From the NCBI GenBank assembly GCA_017404985.1, contig JAFRBK010000047.1:31555-95554 (forward strand): a stretch of 64,000 nt of DNA. The letters run 5' to 3'. Source of the DNA: Clostridia bacterium (lineage in GTDB: Bacteria > Bacillota > Clostridia > Christensenellales > Aristaeellaceae). Position numbers and translations under genes: made by a program. The notes below the pieces were generated by a model. That model was given only the letters and a program-made list of their open reading frames with translations, searched no databases and was not told where the DNA came from. Below, piece after piece: positions 1-7,982 of this stretch; position 1 is the stretch's first letter, and each line of letters starts with the position of its first letter.

Positions 1-899
1 TCGTCGTGCCCGCCGCCGAGGCCGGCGCCGCGGTGGCGGCCTACCGCGTCAATTTCATCGATGAATACAATCGCGGGGGCGACTTTCTTCGCCTGGTCAA
101 ACAGGTCGCGGACGCGGCTCGCGCCGACGCCGACAAACATTTCGACGAAGTCGCTGCCGCTGATGGAGAAGAAGGGCACACCCGCCTCTCCGGCAACCGC
201 TTTCGCCAGCAGGGTTTTACCGGTTCCGGGAGGTCCGACCAGCAGCACGCCCTTGGGAATGCGTGCGCCCGCTTCGGTATAGTTTTTCGGGTTTTTCAGG
301 AAATCGACCATTTCCTGCAGTTCTTCTTTTTCCTCCTCCGCACCGGCTACGTCCGCGAAGGTCACCTTGTTCTTGGTGGGATCCTGCATCCGGGCCCTGC
401 TTTTGCCGAAGGTCATCACGCGCCCGCTTCCGCCGCCCTGGGCCCGGAACATGACGAACCAGATCACGCCCATAATGGCGAGCATGATGATGTAAGGCAG
501 GAAGTCGTACCACCAGGGAATGACCACCGGCGCCCGGTATTCCAGGTCGAAGTTGAAATCCTTCACGGAAACCTGGTCCACGGGCTTGCCGTCCCGGTTG
601 GCGATCATCGTCCGCACGGTGTCGATGAAGTCGCTCCCGATCGTGGTTTCGAAGTCGTAGCTCTTTTCCGGAAAGTCAGCGGAAGCTACGTTGGTTGTTT
701 TGGTCAGCCCGACCAGGGACGTGTTCCGGATCGCGACCCGGGCCACTTCCCCTTTTTCAATTCGTGCCAGCAGCTCGGGGTATTCGATCCGCTTGCTCAC
801 GGTCTGGCTGAGCCCGCCGTTCAGCAGAATGGCAATCAGCAGCAGCGTGCCCAGCAGAATAATATATCCGATATATCCCTTCGAGGGTTTCTTCTTCAT
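1..899 (-). CDS. ftsH: FtsH ATP-dependent zinc metalloprotease (5' part, runs off the window)
   Basis: Membrane-anchored AAA+ protease that extracts and degrades membrane and regulatory proteins. About 299 residues are visible. They hold a first transmembrane helix (about 7-27), an extracytoplasmic stretch, a second helix (about 130-152) and the start of the AAA module with Walker A GPPGTGKT (222-229), pore loop FVEMFVG and Walker B FIDEID (279-284). The zinc-binding HEXXH peptidase domain lies beyond position 1. The ATG at 899 has an AAGGAG-like site upstream and follows hpt by 58 bases. The order tilS-hpt-ftsH is the standard Firmicutes arrangement, so the three are probably cotranscribed. 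The frame is open to the edge, so the gene is cut only by the window. Confidence 0.97.
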   Translation of the reverse strand, partial: MKKKPSKGYIGYIILLGTLLLIAILLNGGLSQTVSKRIEYPELLARIEKGEVARVAIRNTSLVGLTKTTNVASADFPEKSYDFETTIGSDFIDTVRTMIANRDGKPVDQVSVKDFNFDLEYRAPVVIPWWYDFLPYIIMLAIMGVIWFVMFRAQGGGSGRVMTFGKSRARMQDPTKNKVTFADVAGAEEEKEELQEMVDFLKNPKNYTEAGARIPKGVLLVGPPGTGKTLLAKAVAGEAGVPFFSISGSDFVEMFVGVGASRVRDLFDQAKKVAPAIVFIDEIDAVGRHRGAGLGGGHD

Positions 900-957
900 A
901 ATGGTTTATCTCCTTTTTCGTCAGCTCCTCCGTATTCTTCCGGGCGGAACATCCGAT

Positions 958-1521
958 TTACGCATCACCGTATACTTTCGGGGAAAGAACGCCGATATCC
1001 GGCAGATTCCGGTACTTCTGATCGAAATCCAGACCGTAGCCTACCACAAATGCGTCCGGAATGTCAAAGCACACATAATCCACTTTCAGGTCCGGCACTT
1101 TTCTGCGGGCGGTCTTGTCCAGCAGCGCCGCCACCTTCAGCGAAGCCGCTCCCCGGTGCACGAGCATTTCCATCAGATAGCTCAGCGTAACGCCGGTATC
1201 GACGATGTCCTCGACGATGATGACGTCCTTCCCGAGCACGTCCTGGTCCAGATCCTTCAGCACCCGGACGACGCCGCTGGTTTTTGTGGCTTTCCCGTAG
1301 CTGGAAATTGCCATGAAGTCGATGGACAGGGGCAGGTCCACTTCCCGGATCAGGTCGGTAAAGAACATGCACGCGCCCTTCAGGATGCAGACCATCACGG
1401 GGCTTTTCCCTTTGTAATCCTCCGTGATCCGTTTCCCGAGTTCCTTCACTTTCTCCCGGATTTCGTCCCGGTTGACCAGAATGCGGTCCAGATCCTGATA
1501 CATTTTCGATTCGCCGTTCAT
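958..1521 (-). CDS. hpt: Hypoxanthine(-guanine) phosphoribosyltransferase
   Basis: Purine salvage enzyme that condenses hypoxanthine or guanine with PRPP to give IMP or GMP in the cytosol. The 187-residue length is normal. The PRPP-binding signature VIIVEDIVDTGVTL is present, as are the N-terminal PRTase region with KG (in CILKGACMF) and the C-terminal DFDQKYRNLP segment typical of bacterial HPRT. The start chosen is the ATG at 1521: it has GGAGAG six bases upstream and overlaps the tilS stop in an ATGA arrangement, which implies translational coupling. A longer in-frame extension upstream overlaps tilS and lacks HPRT similarity, so it was dropped. Confidence 0.96.
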   Translation of the reverse strand: MNGESKMYQDLDRILVNRDEIREKVKELGKRITEDYKGKSPVMVCILKGACMFFTDLIREVDLPLSIDFMAISSYGKATKTSGVVRVLKDLDQDVLGKDVIIVEDIVDTGVTLSYLMEMLVHRGAASLKVAALLDKTARRKVPDLKVDYVCFDIPDAFVVGYGLDFDQKYRNLPDIGVLSPKVYGDA

Positions 1522-2861
1522 GTTTTTCTCTCCGTTTCTTTCATCCATGGCATCTCGCCGATCCATTGCAGCCGGATATTCCGTCCGTCCGGCTGCCAGG
1601 CCGGAACGTTCCCGGCCCCGACCCCGCATACCAGCAGGACTTCCTTTTCCCTGCACAGCAGCGGAATCCGGTCCCGCCACGGCAGGCTGATTTTCCGGTC
1701 GGTCAGGTAATCCTGCAGTTTCCGGCTCCCGCTGCTCCCGAAGGGGCGAATGCAGTCCCCGTCCTGCCGCGTCCGGATCACGCAGCCCTCCGCAAATCCT
1801 TCCGGAACCTCCTGGCAGGTTTTCCCGTCTCCGGGATCGCCCTGCCCGGGCGCCTGCCGCAGCCGGATGTCTCCGAATGCGGTCTCCGGTGCCCGCCAGA
1901 GGACCGGTTCCTTTCTTTCCTCACTGCCGCCTGTCAGAAAAAGTGTGCCGTTCCGTTTCAGGCATCGGAAGCCGCCGGGCAGGTTCACGCTTCCTGTTTC
2001 CGTCCGGGCCAGCTGCATCAGGGCCTTCGTGGTGGGTTCGTTCAGCGTGTGTTCGTCCAGCTTCGGCCCGTTTGCCTTCCACCAGGCCCGCAGGATGCGG
2101 GCCTGCACCGCCTCCGGCTGTTCCTGCAGCACCTCGCTGTCCAGCCACGGCCGCTCGGTATTTCCTTCGGCTGCCTCCCGGGCAAGGGCTTCCAGCACGG
2201 CGTTGTCCGCAGCGGCCAACCGGGCGGTGCGGGCAATTCGCCCTGAAGCGCCCGGGCTGAGTTCCTCCAGCAGCGGAACCACCCGGTTTCGAATAGCGTT
2301 GCGCAGGAAGCGGGTATCGTTGTTGCTTTCGTCTTCCCGCCAGGGAATGCCGTCCTCCCGGAGCGCCTCCCGGATCTCTTCCCGGGTCATGCCCAGCATC
2401 GGCCGCACAATACGGATGCCCATCCGGCTGTCGTCCGCGCTCATGCAGCCAAGCCCGTCCGGGCCGCTGCCGCGAAGCAGGCGCATCAAGAAAGTTTCCG
2501 CCAGGTCGTCCCGGTGGTGGGCCAGTGCCAGGGCGGCTGCCCCGGTTTCTTTCATGGCCTGCCGAAAGAAGGCAAACCGCGCCTCCCGGGCGGTGTTTTC
2601 GTCCCGGCGATCTCCGAGCTCTGCCCGGTAAACCGTCAGGGGAATACCATTTTCCCGGCACAGGGCCCGGACGAAGGCTTCGTCCCCGTCGGATTCCCGC
2701 CCCCGCAGCCCGTGGTTCACGTGCACGGCGTACAGCTCCTGTCTGCCCTGCATCCGGAGCATCGTCAGCAGTGCCACGCTGTCCGCCCCGCCGCTCAGGC
2801 CGATGGCCAGCGGCCCTTCCGGAAGCGGTTCAAGCTTCCGCATCAGGTCCCGTACGCCCAT
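1518..2861 (-). CDS. tilS: tRNA(Ile)-lysidine synthase
   Basis: Modifies C34 of tRNA-Ile(CAU) to lysidine using ATP and lysine, changing its codon specificity from AUG to AUA. The PP-loop ATPase motif SGGADS lies at residues 23-28, followed by the TilS N-terminal domain (HVNHGLRG, then LAHHRDDLAETFLMRLLRG) and a C-terminal TilS domain. The length of 447 residues is typical. The start is the ATG at 2861, which overlaps the upstream stop as TGATG; a GTG 21 bases further up would overlap the previous gene. The 3' end overlaps hpt by four bases, the usual tilS-hpt coupling. Confidence 0.96.
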   Translation of the reverse strand: MGVRDLMRKLEPLPEGPLAIGLSGGADSVALLTMLRMQGRQELYAVHVNHGLRGRESDGDEAFVRALCRENGIPLTVYRAELGDRRDENTAREARFAFFRQAMKETGAAALALAHHRDDLAETFLMRLLRGSGPDGLGCMSADDSRMGIRIVRPMLGMTREEIREALREDGIPWREDESNNDTRFLRNAIRNRVVPLLEELSPGASGRIARTARLAAADNAVLEALAREAAEGNTERPWLDSEVLQEQPEAVQARILRAWWKANGPKLDEHTLNEPTTKALMQLARTETGSVNLPGGFRCLKRNGTLFLTGGSEERKEPVLWRAPETAFGDIRLRQAPGQGDPGDGKTCQEVPEGFAEGCVIRTRQDGDCIRPFGSSGSRKLQDYLTDRKISLPWRDRIPLLCREKEVLLVCGVGAGNVPAWQPDGRNIRLQWIGEMPWMKETERKT

Positions 2862-4411
2862 CACCGCAGCGGCGCGCCGCACACGTTGCAGGGCGAAAGC
2901 TTCACATAGGGGTCCTTGTTGATCTCGGAATAGGTGAAGTGCCCCTTCATCGGCAGATACTTCTTGTGTGTGCTCTTGCAGTTCTGGTCCAGGTGGTATT
3001 TGGTGCCGCCGTCCGGGTTGTAGTACAGCACAGTGTTCGGCTCCGCCTTCATCTCCGGCGTCGGGCTCGGGGTGGCCGTCACGTTCGGGTCCGGTGTATC
3101 CGCAGCCTCATAGGTCTGCAGGCTCTGTGGATCCACAAACCATTGATCGTCGTTTTCCTTCACCATGATTACGTTCAGCCGGTACCTGGAGGGATCCTTC
3201 CCGTTGTTCCTGTCCATCAGGGAGTTCAGGGTCACCGTCCGGCTCTGGTCGTTGGCAGTGCCGGAGATGTTCTCGAAATTGTAATCCAGCGGCGTCCGGT
3301 TTGCCAGCAGGCCGAACAGGTCCGCTTTGGCGTTGTCGGTCCGGCTCTGCCAGGTGGGCGAGCACAGGGTCAGCATCTCGTCCGTCTGGTTCGCGCTCCA
3401 GTACTGGAAGAACTGGTACAGCCGGTTGATCACGGCCGAGTTGTTGTCCGGTTCCGGTGTACTGGTGGCGACGGCGGCGGTCACGCCGGGTGCGCTGCCG
3501 GCCCCGGAAGCCGGGTTCGTGGTCACAACCGGCGGGTTCTGGCCGCCCGTCCCGCCCTTGCCGGTGTTCTGTGCATCAGGCGTCCCCTGACCGATCCCCA
3601 ACATACTGATTACCGATACGGCACACAGCGCGCCGAATACAACGGTGAAACAGATTTTCTTGTTCGCCTCTGTCAGCGGGCGGACCCACAGCAGCGCAAT
3701 GCACGCGGCTGCCAGCACAAGGAAAACCCACTTCATCGTGCCCATCCCAGGAATGAACATTCCCGCGGCAAACAGCAGCAGCAGAACCCCGCTTCCGATG
3801 ATCAGGTACAGGTCCTTCATCACGAAGGGCCGTTTCCGTACCGGCACAGGCGGCGGAATGTATCCCCCGCCGTTCAGCGGTACCTGGGGAACCGTTTTCG
3901 GGGGGTTTTCGGGCTCGCGCCCCATCTGCCCGTAGGGGTTGTTCTGTGCGGTCTGGTATCCGGGATAGGGGGCATATCCCGTGTTGTTGTATCCCTGGGT
4001 GTAGTTCGGTGCCTGAGGAATATATCCTCCCGCCTGCGGGTTCGCGTATGCACCGCCCGGATATCCCTGTCCGGGATCGTATCCCGGGGCGGCAGTGCCC
4101 GGATAGGGGGTGTATCCCTGCTGCTGGGTGCCGGCGGGATCCCCGGCCGGGTTGTATCCTCCCTGCGGTACGGAACTGTAGTAAGGATTCTGCGGATATC
4201 CTGTCGGCTGCGGTGAGGCATACCCGCCCTGCTGCGGCGCTGCGTACCCGCCCTGTCCGGGCTGTTGGTAACTGCCCTGCCCGGGATAGCCGTACTGGGC
4301 TGTGCCGCTTGGCGCATAGGGATAACCGGGGGTTGGATATGGATACCCGTTCGGCGAACCCTGCTGCGGGTTCTGTCCCGGGTAGAAATTCGAAGGCTGA
4401 TCCTGATTCAT
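2861..4411 (-). CDS. Pro/Gly/Tyr/Gln-rich membrane protein with C-terminal Cys/His motif, function unknown
   Basis: 516 residues. Residues 1-185 are low complexity, with repeated PQQGGY/GYPxx units rich in Gly, Pro, Tyr and Gln. Three hydrophobic helices follow at about 200-275, then a TPxP-type linker and a domain of about 110 residues resembling the DUF4878/NTF2-like folds seen outside the membrane (inference). The C-terminus (about 465-516) has a YH-x4-C ... C-x2-CGAP pattern that could bind a metal. It is the first gene of the tilS-hpt-ftsH transcription unit and overlaps tilS by one base. GAAAGGA precedes the ATG. I cannot assign a function; envelope stress sensing or a scaffold role would be a guess. 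Confidence 0.75.
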   Translation of the reverse strand: MNQDQPSNFYPGQNPQQGSPNGYPYPTPGYPYAPSGTAQYGYPGQGSYQQPGQGGYAAPQQGGYASPQPTGYPQNPYYSSVPQGGYNPAGDPAGTQQQGYTPYPGTAAPGYDPGQGYPGGAYANPQAGGYIPQAPNYTQGYNNTGYAPYPGYQTAQNNPYGQMGREPENPPKTVPQVPLNGGGYIPPPVPVRKRPFVMKDLYLIIGSGVLLLLFAAGMFIPGMGTMKWVFLVLAAACIALLWVRPLTEANKKICFTVVFGALCAVSVISMLGIGQGTPDAQNTGKGGTGGQNPPVVTTNPASGAGSAPGVTAAVATSTPEPDNNSAVINRLYQFFQYWSANQTDEMLTLCSPTWQSRTDNAKADLFGLLANRTPLDYNFENISGTANDQSRTVTLNSLMDRNNGKDPSRYRLNVIMVKENDDQWFVDPQSLQTYEAADTPDPNVTATPSPTPEMKAEPNTVLYYNPDGGTKYHLDQNCKSTHKKYLPMKGHFTYSEINKDPYVKLSPCNVCGAPLR

Positions 4412-4458
4412 GTCCGTTTCCTTTCAAAAAAGCAGTCCGTTTCGGATTCGGAATCGTG

Positions 4459-4489
4459 TGAATTGCTTCCCGGATTGCAAAGCAATTCA
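4459..4489. other. Inverted repeat in the 5' leader
   Basis: TGAATTGCTT (4459-4468) and AAGCAATTCA (4480-4489) form a perfect 10-bp inverted repeat with an 11-base loop. It lies between the minus-strand promoter and the start of the 516-residue membrane protein. It could be an operator or an RNA hairpin in the leader of the tilS-hpt-ftsH unit. Confidence 0.5.
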
Positions 4490-4496
4490 GTATACG

Positions 4497-4525
4497 ATTT
4501 TACCATTTGTGCCGGTTATTGTAAA
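4497..4525 (-). promoter_or_regulatory. Sigma-A promoter for the tilS-hpt-ftsH unit
   Basis: On the minus strand, TTTACA (4525-4520), a 17-base spacer and TAAAAT (4502-4497) match the vegetative consensus well. Transcription would run leftward into the 516-residue protein, tilS, hpt and ftsH. It is divergent from the plus-strand promoter at 4539. Confidence 0.75.
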
Positions 4526-4538
4526 TCCCCTTTTCTCA

Positions 4539-4568
4539 TTGACAGTTTTGTTTTTCCTGTGCTATGAT
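4539..4568 (+). promoter_or_regulatory. Sigma-A promoter for the exopolysaccharide-type operon
   Basis: TTGACA (4539-4544), an 18-base spacer and TATGAT (4563-4568). The ATG at 4564 lies inside the -10 box and so cannot be a translation start. This moves the start of the sugar transferase downstream to 4603. Confidence 0.85.
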
Positions 4569-4602
4569 TTCTTTAATTATGGAAAGGATGGGAGTGATTC
4601 CG

Positions 4603-6015
4603 ATGGCTTCCCGGGCCCGCTCAGGCCGTCAGACCAAGTCGGATCTTGGCATCGGTTTGCTGTCCCTCCTGCTCTATCTTCTCCTCGGGCTTTCCTTCTT
4701 TTTTTGTCTTTCCATTAATAATATCTTTCTCCGTGTCATCAACCGTACCCTGGCCACCACGCTGCTGACCTTCTTTGCCATGTCCATCGCCATGCACGCG
4801 GTCTACGGCGGGTACGATGTGGGCCGCAGAAAGCCGAAGCCCGTGATCTCCGCGATGATTGCCGGCACGGTGATTACTGACCTGGTCACCTTCCTTCAGC
4901 TGCAGATCATGAACGTCAATGAGCATTATAATGACCATCTGGTTCTCTTCGGGCCGGATACCCTGCTCCTCCTGCTCTGTATCGTGATCCAGTGCCTGCT
5001 GATTATCATTTTTGTCCGCATCGGCAATCAGCTTTATTTCCGGGTGCATCCTCCCCGCAGCTGCCTGGTGGTGCTCGGCTCCCCCTCGCAGGAAAAGCCG
5101 CTACGGGAGAAAATCGGCCGCTACCAGCTTCAGTGGCGGGTGGATGATGTGGTGCTTTACAATGTGCCGGATCTGGAAAGCCATATTGAAAAGGCGGATG
5201 TGGTCTTTCTCGGCCAGCTGCCGGAGGGCGCCAAGTTTGCCCTGCTCAAGATGTGCTATGATGACCGGAAGGATGTCATGTGCAAGGCGCAGCTGCAGGA
5301 TATCATGCTCTGCAACGCGAATCCTGCCATTGTGGATGACGCCGCTTTCCTGGCCATGGAGTATAATAAGATCACTCCCTACCAGCGGACGGCCAAGCGC
5401 GCCGGCGATGTCCTGATCTCCCTGCTGGCCCTGTTGCTGTTCTCCCCCTTCGTGGTGCTGTTCTCGATCCTGATCCGCGCGGAGGACGGCGGGCCGGTCA
5501 TCTTCCGTCAGTCCCGGCTGACGGCCGACGGCCGCACCTTCACCATCCGCAAGTTCAGGACCATGATTCCCCATGCGGACAGCCCGGACCTCCAGCGTTC
5601 CAGTACGGTGGATGATCCGCGGATCACGAAGGTCGGTGCCTTCCTGCGCCGGTTCCGCCTGGATGAAATCCCCCAGTTTTTCAATATTCTGATCGGGGAT
5701 ATGTCCCTGGTCGGCCCCCGGCCGGAAATGATGGCCAACGTGCTCCGGTATAAGATTGAGCTTCCCGCCTTCGTGTACCGGGAAAAGATGAAAGCCGGCC
5801 TCACGGGCTATGCCCAGATTGAGGGCCGTTACAACACCTCGGCCGAGGATAAGCTCATGCTGGACATGATGTATATCGAGAGCTTCTCCATCTGGCTGGA
5901 TGTCAAGCTCCTGCTCAGGACCTTCACGGTGCTGGCAAAAACCGATTCAACCCAGGGCTTTAACTCAGCCCCGGATCGAAAAATACTTTTGGATAAGGAG
6001 AAATCAAAATCATGA
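4603..6015 (+). CDS. Polyprenyl-phosphate sugar-1-phosphate transferase (WcaJ/PssY type)
   Basis: 470 residues. Four N-terminal transmembrane helices and a nucleotide-binding-like region lead into the bacterial sugar transferase domain (PF02397). A fifth hydrophobic segment (ISLLALLLFSPFVVLFSIL) precedes motifs PVIFRQSRL, KFRTM, RLDEIPQFFNIL, GDMSLVGPRPE and GLTGYAQ. The family moves a sugar-1-phosphate from a nucleotide sugar to undecaprenyl phosphate, the first membrane step of capsule or exopolysaccharide synthesis. The start at 4603 follows GGGAG with eight bases between; earlier ATGs overlap the promoter -10 box or lack an RBS. It is the first gene of a plus-strand operon and overlaps the next gene by four bases (ATGA). 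The sugar specificity is not readable. Confidence 0.9.
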   Translation: MASRARSGRQTKSDLGIGLLSLLLYLLLGLSFFFCLSINNIFLRVINRTLATTLLTFFAMSIAMHAVYGGYDVGRRKPKPVISAMIAGTVITDLVTFLQLQIMNVNEHYNDHLVLFGPDTLLLLLCIVIQCLLIIIFVRIGNQLYFRVHPPRSCLVVLGSPSQEKPLREKIGRYQLQWRVDDVVLYNVPDLESHIEKADVVFLGQLPEGAKFALLKMCYDDRKDVMCKAQLQDIMLCNANPAIVDDAAFLAMEYNKITPYQRTAKRAGDVLISLLALLLFSPFVVLFSILIRAEDGGPVIFRQSRLTADGRTFTIRKFRTMIPHADSPDLQRSSTVDDPRITKVGAFLRRFRLDEIPQFFNILIGDMSLVGPRPEMMANVLRYKIELPAFVYREKMKAGLTGYAQIEGRYNTSAEDKLMLDMMYIESFSIWLDVKLLLRTFTVLAKTDSTQGFNSAPDRKILLDKEKSKS

Positions 6016-6917
6016 AAACCACCTTACTGATTATGGCTGCAGGACTGGGTTCCCGTTACGGCGGAAACAAGCAGATTGACCGAATCGGCCCCAACGGGGA
6101 AATCCTGATGGAGTATTCCATTCACGATGCCGTGGAAGCCGGGTTCAACAAGGTTGTCTTTGTGATCCGCAAAAGCATGGCCGATACCTTTAAAGAGATG
6201 ATCGGCGATAAGATCGCGAAAAAGGTGGAAGTGCATTATGCCTTCCAGGAATATGATACCCTGCCCGACGGCTTCGTGCCCCCGGCCGACCGGAAAAAGC
6301 CCTACGGCACCGTGCATGCCGTCGTCTGTGCCAAGTCGGTCATTCAGGAGCCCTTTGCCGTCATCAATGCGGATGATTATTACGGCAAAGATGCCTTCGT
6401 GGCCATGGCCGCGTCCCTGAACCGCCTCCGCACCGCGGAAAACCAGGCCTCCATGGTGGCCTATTATCTGAAGAACACGATTTCCAAGAATGGCCATGTG
6501 ACCCGCGGCATCTGCTCCACCGATGCGGAAGGCCATCTCGTCAAGGTCACGGAGACCTACAGCATCCTGCCCTTCCCGGACGGCACCATCCGGGATATCA
6601 ACGATAATCCCGAAGGCGTCATTCTGGATCCGGATGCCCTGGTTTCGATGAACCTCTGGGGATTCGCCCCCTCCTTCTTCGCCCAGGGAGAAAAGTACCT
6701 GTCCGATTTCCTGAAGGATGAAAGCGGCGACCCGCTGAAGAAGGAGTGCCTTCTTCCTGCCCTGGTGGACACGCTCATGCATACCGCCGGCCTCCAGGTG
6801 GAAGTTCTCTCCACGAAGGCTGTCTGGTTTGGCGTCACCTATAAGGAAGATAAGGAATATGTCGCGTCCGAGCTCAAAAAGCTCCATGACAGCGGCGCCT
6901 ATCCCCCCGCGCTGTAA
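6012..6917 (+). CDS. Sugar nucleotidyltransferase-like protein (NTP_transferase superfamily)
   Basis: 301 residues with the N-terminal nucleotide-binding signature MAAGLGSRYGGNKQID of the sugar-phosphate nucleotidyltransferase fold. A Gly-rich loop, KPYGTVHAV and the metal-site segment VINADDYYG follow. The family makes NDP-sugars from a sugar-1-phosphate and an NTP. It lies between a sugar transferase and galE, so supply of a nucleotide sugar for the same glycan is the natural reading. The domain is atypical compared with GalU or RfbA, and the substrate is unknown. AAGGAG lies 11 bases before the ATG, which overlaps the previous stop. Confidence 0.83.
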   Translation: MKTTLLIMAAGLGSRYGGNKQIDRIGPNGEILMEYSIHDAVEAGFNKVVFVIRKSMADTFKEMIGDKIAKKVEVHYAFQEYDTLPDGFVPPADRKKPYGTVHAVVCAKSVIQEPFAVINADDYYGKDAFVAMAASLNRLRTAENQASMVAYYLKNTISKNGHVTRGICSTDAEGHLVKVTETYSILPFPDGTIRDINDNPEGVILDPDALVSMNLWGFAPSFFAQGEKYLSDFLKDESGDPLKKECLLPALVDTLMHTAGLQVEVLSTKAVWFGVTYKEDKEYVASELKKLHDSGAYPPAL

Positions 6918-6950
6918 GGGCCGGGCATGATCTTTAGGAGGGCTGATCAT

Positions 6951-7967
6951 ATGAAAATACTGCTGACAGGCGGCGCCGGCTTTATCGGTTCCCATACCTG
7001 TGTGGAGCTGTGCGAGGCGGGCCATGACCCGGTGATCGTGGATAATTATATCAACAGCTGCCCCGAGGCGGTCCGCCGCATTGAGCAGATCGTCGGCCGT
7101 TCGGTGCTCTGCTATGAAGCAGATGTCACCGACGCTGCCGCGATGGACCGGATCTTTTCCGAAAACGCCTTTGACTGCGTCATTCATTTCGCCGGTCTCA
7201 AAGCCGTCGGGGAAAGCGTTTCCCAGCCGCTTCGGTATTACCGGAACAATCTGGACTCGACCCTCACCCTCTGCGAAACCATGCAGAAGCACGGGGTCAA
7301 ACGGTTCGTTTTCTCCTCTTCTGCCACGGTTTACGGCAATCAGCCCCAGGTTCCCTACCGGGAGGATATGCCCTCCGTCGGCTGCACCAATCCCTACGGC
7401 TGGACCAAGTTCATGATCGAAAAAATCCTCGAGGGCCAGTGCACGGCGGATCCGTCCTGGAGCGTCGTCCTCCTGCGCTATTTCAACCCCATCGGGGCCC
7501 ATGCCTCCGGCCTGATCGGCGAGGATCCCTCCGGCATCCCGAATAATCTCATGCCCTTCATTGCCAAGGTCGCGGTCGGCGAGCTGGAAAAGCTCTCCGT
7601 TTTCGGCAATGATTATCCCACGCCGGACGGAACCGGCGTCCGGGATTATATCCATGTGGTGGACCTGGCGAAGGGCCATGTCAAAGCCTGCGATTATTCC
7701 GCGGCCCATCAGGGCTGTGAAATCATCAATCTCGGCACCGGCCATGGTTATTCCGTCCTGGATCTGGTCAATACCTTTGAGCGGGTCAACGGCATTAAAA
7801 TTCCGTATGTCATCGCGCCCCGCCGCCCCGGCGATATCGCCGAAAACTATGCCGATCCTTCCAAGGCGAAACAGCTGCTCGGATGGACCGCGGAAAAAAA
7901 CCTGGAGGACATGTGCCGGGATACCTATCGTTTCCAGCATAACAATCCGAAGGGATACCAGAAATAA
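6951..7967 (+). CDS. galE: UDP-glucose 4-epimerase
   Basis: Interconverts UDP-glucose and UDP-galactose (or the N-acetyl forms) with bound NAD. 338 residues. Rossmann motif GGAGFIGSH lies near the N-terminus, the catalytic Ser is in FSSSATVYG, and the YxxxK pair is Y149/K153 (NPYGWTK). The RYFNPIGAH and PRRPGD segments are standard GalE. The ATG at 6951 has AGGAGG nine bases upstream, and an earlier in-frame start has no RBS. It is the third gene of the operon and fits precursor supply for surface glycan. Confidence 0.96.
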   Translation: MKILLTGGAGFIGSHTCVELCEAGHDPVIVDNYINSCPEAVRRIEQIVGRSVLCYEADVTDAAAMDRIFSENAFDCVIHFAGLKAVGESVSQPLRYYRNNLDSTLTLCETMQKHGVKRFVFSSSATVYGNQPQVPYREDMPSVGCTNPYGWTKFMIEKILEGQCTADPSWSVVLLRYFNPIGAHASGLIGEDPSGIPNNLMPFIAKVAVGELEKLSVFGNDYPTPDGTGVRDYIHVVDLAKGHVKACDYSAAHQGCEIINLGTGHGYSVLDLVNTFERVNGIKIPYVIAPRRPGDIAENYADPSKAKQLLGWTAEKNLEDMCRDTYRFQHNNPKGYQK

Positions 7968-7982
7968 TCTGAGGAAAAAGCC

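Noticed and set aside
4564-4602. Earlier ATG starts for the sugar transferase
   Set aside because: The ATG at 4564 is inside the promoter -10 box, and those at 4579 and 4588 lack a properly spaced RBS.
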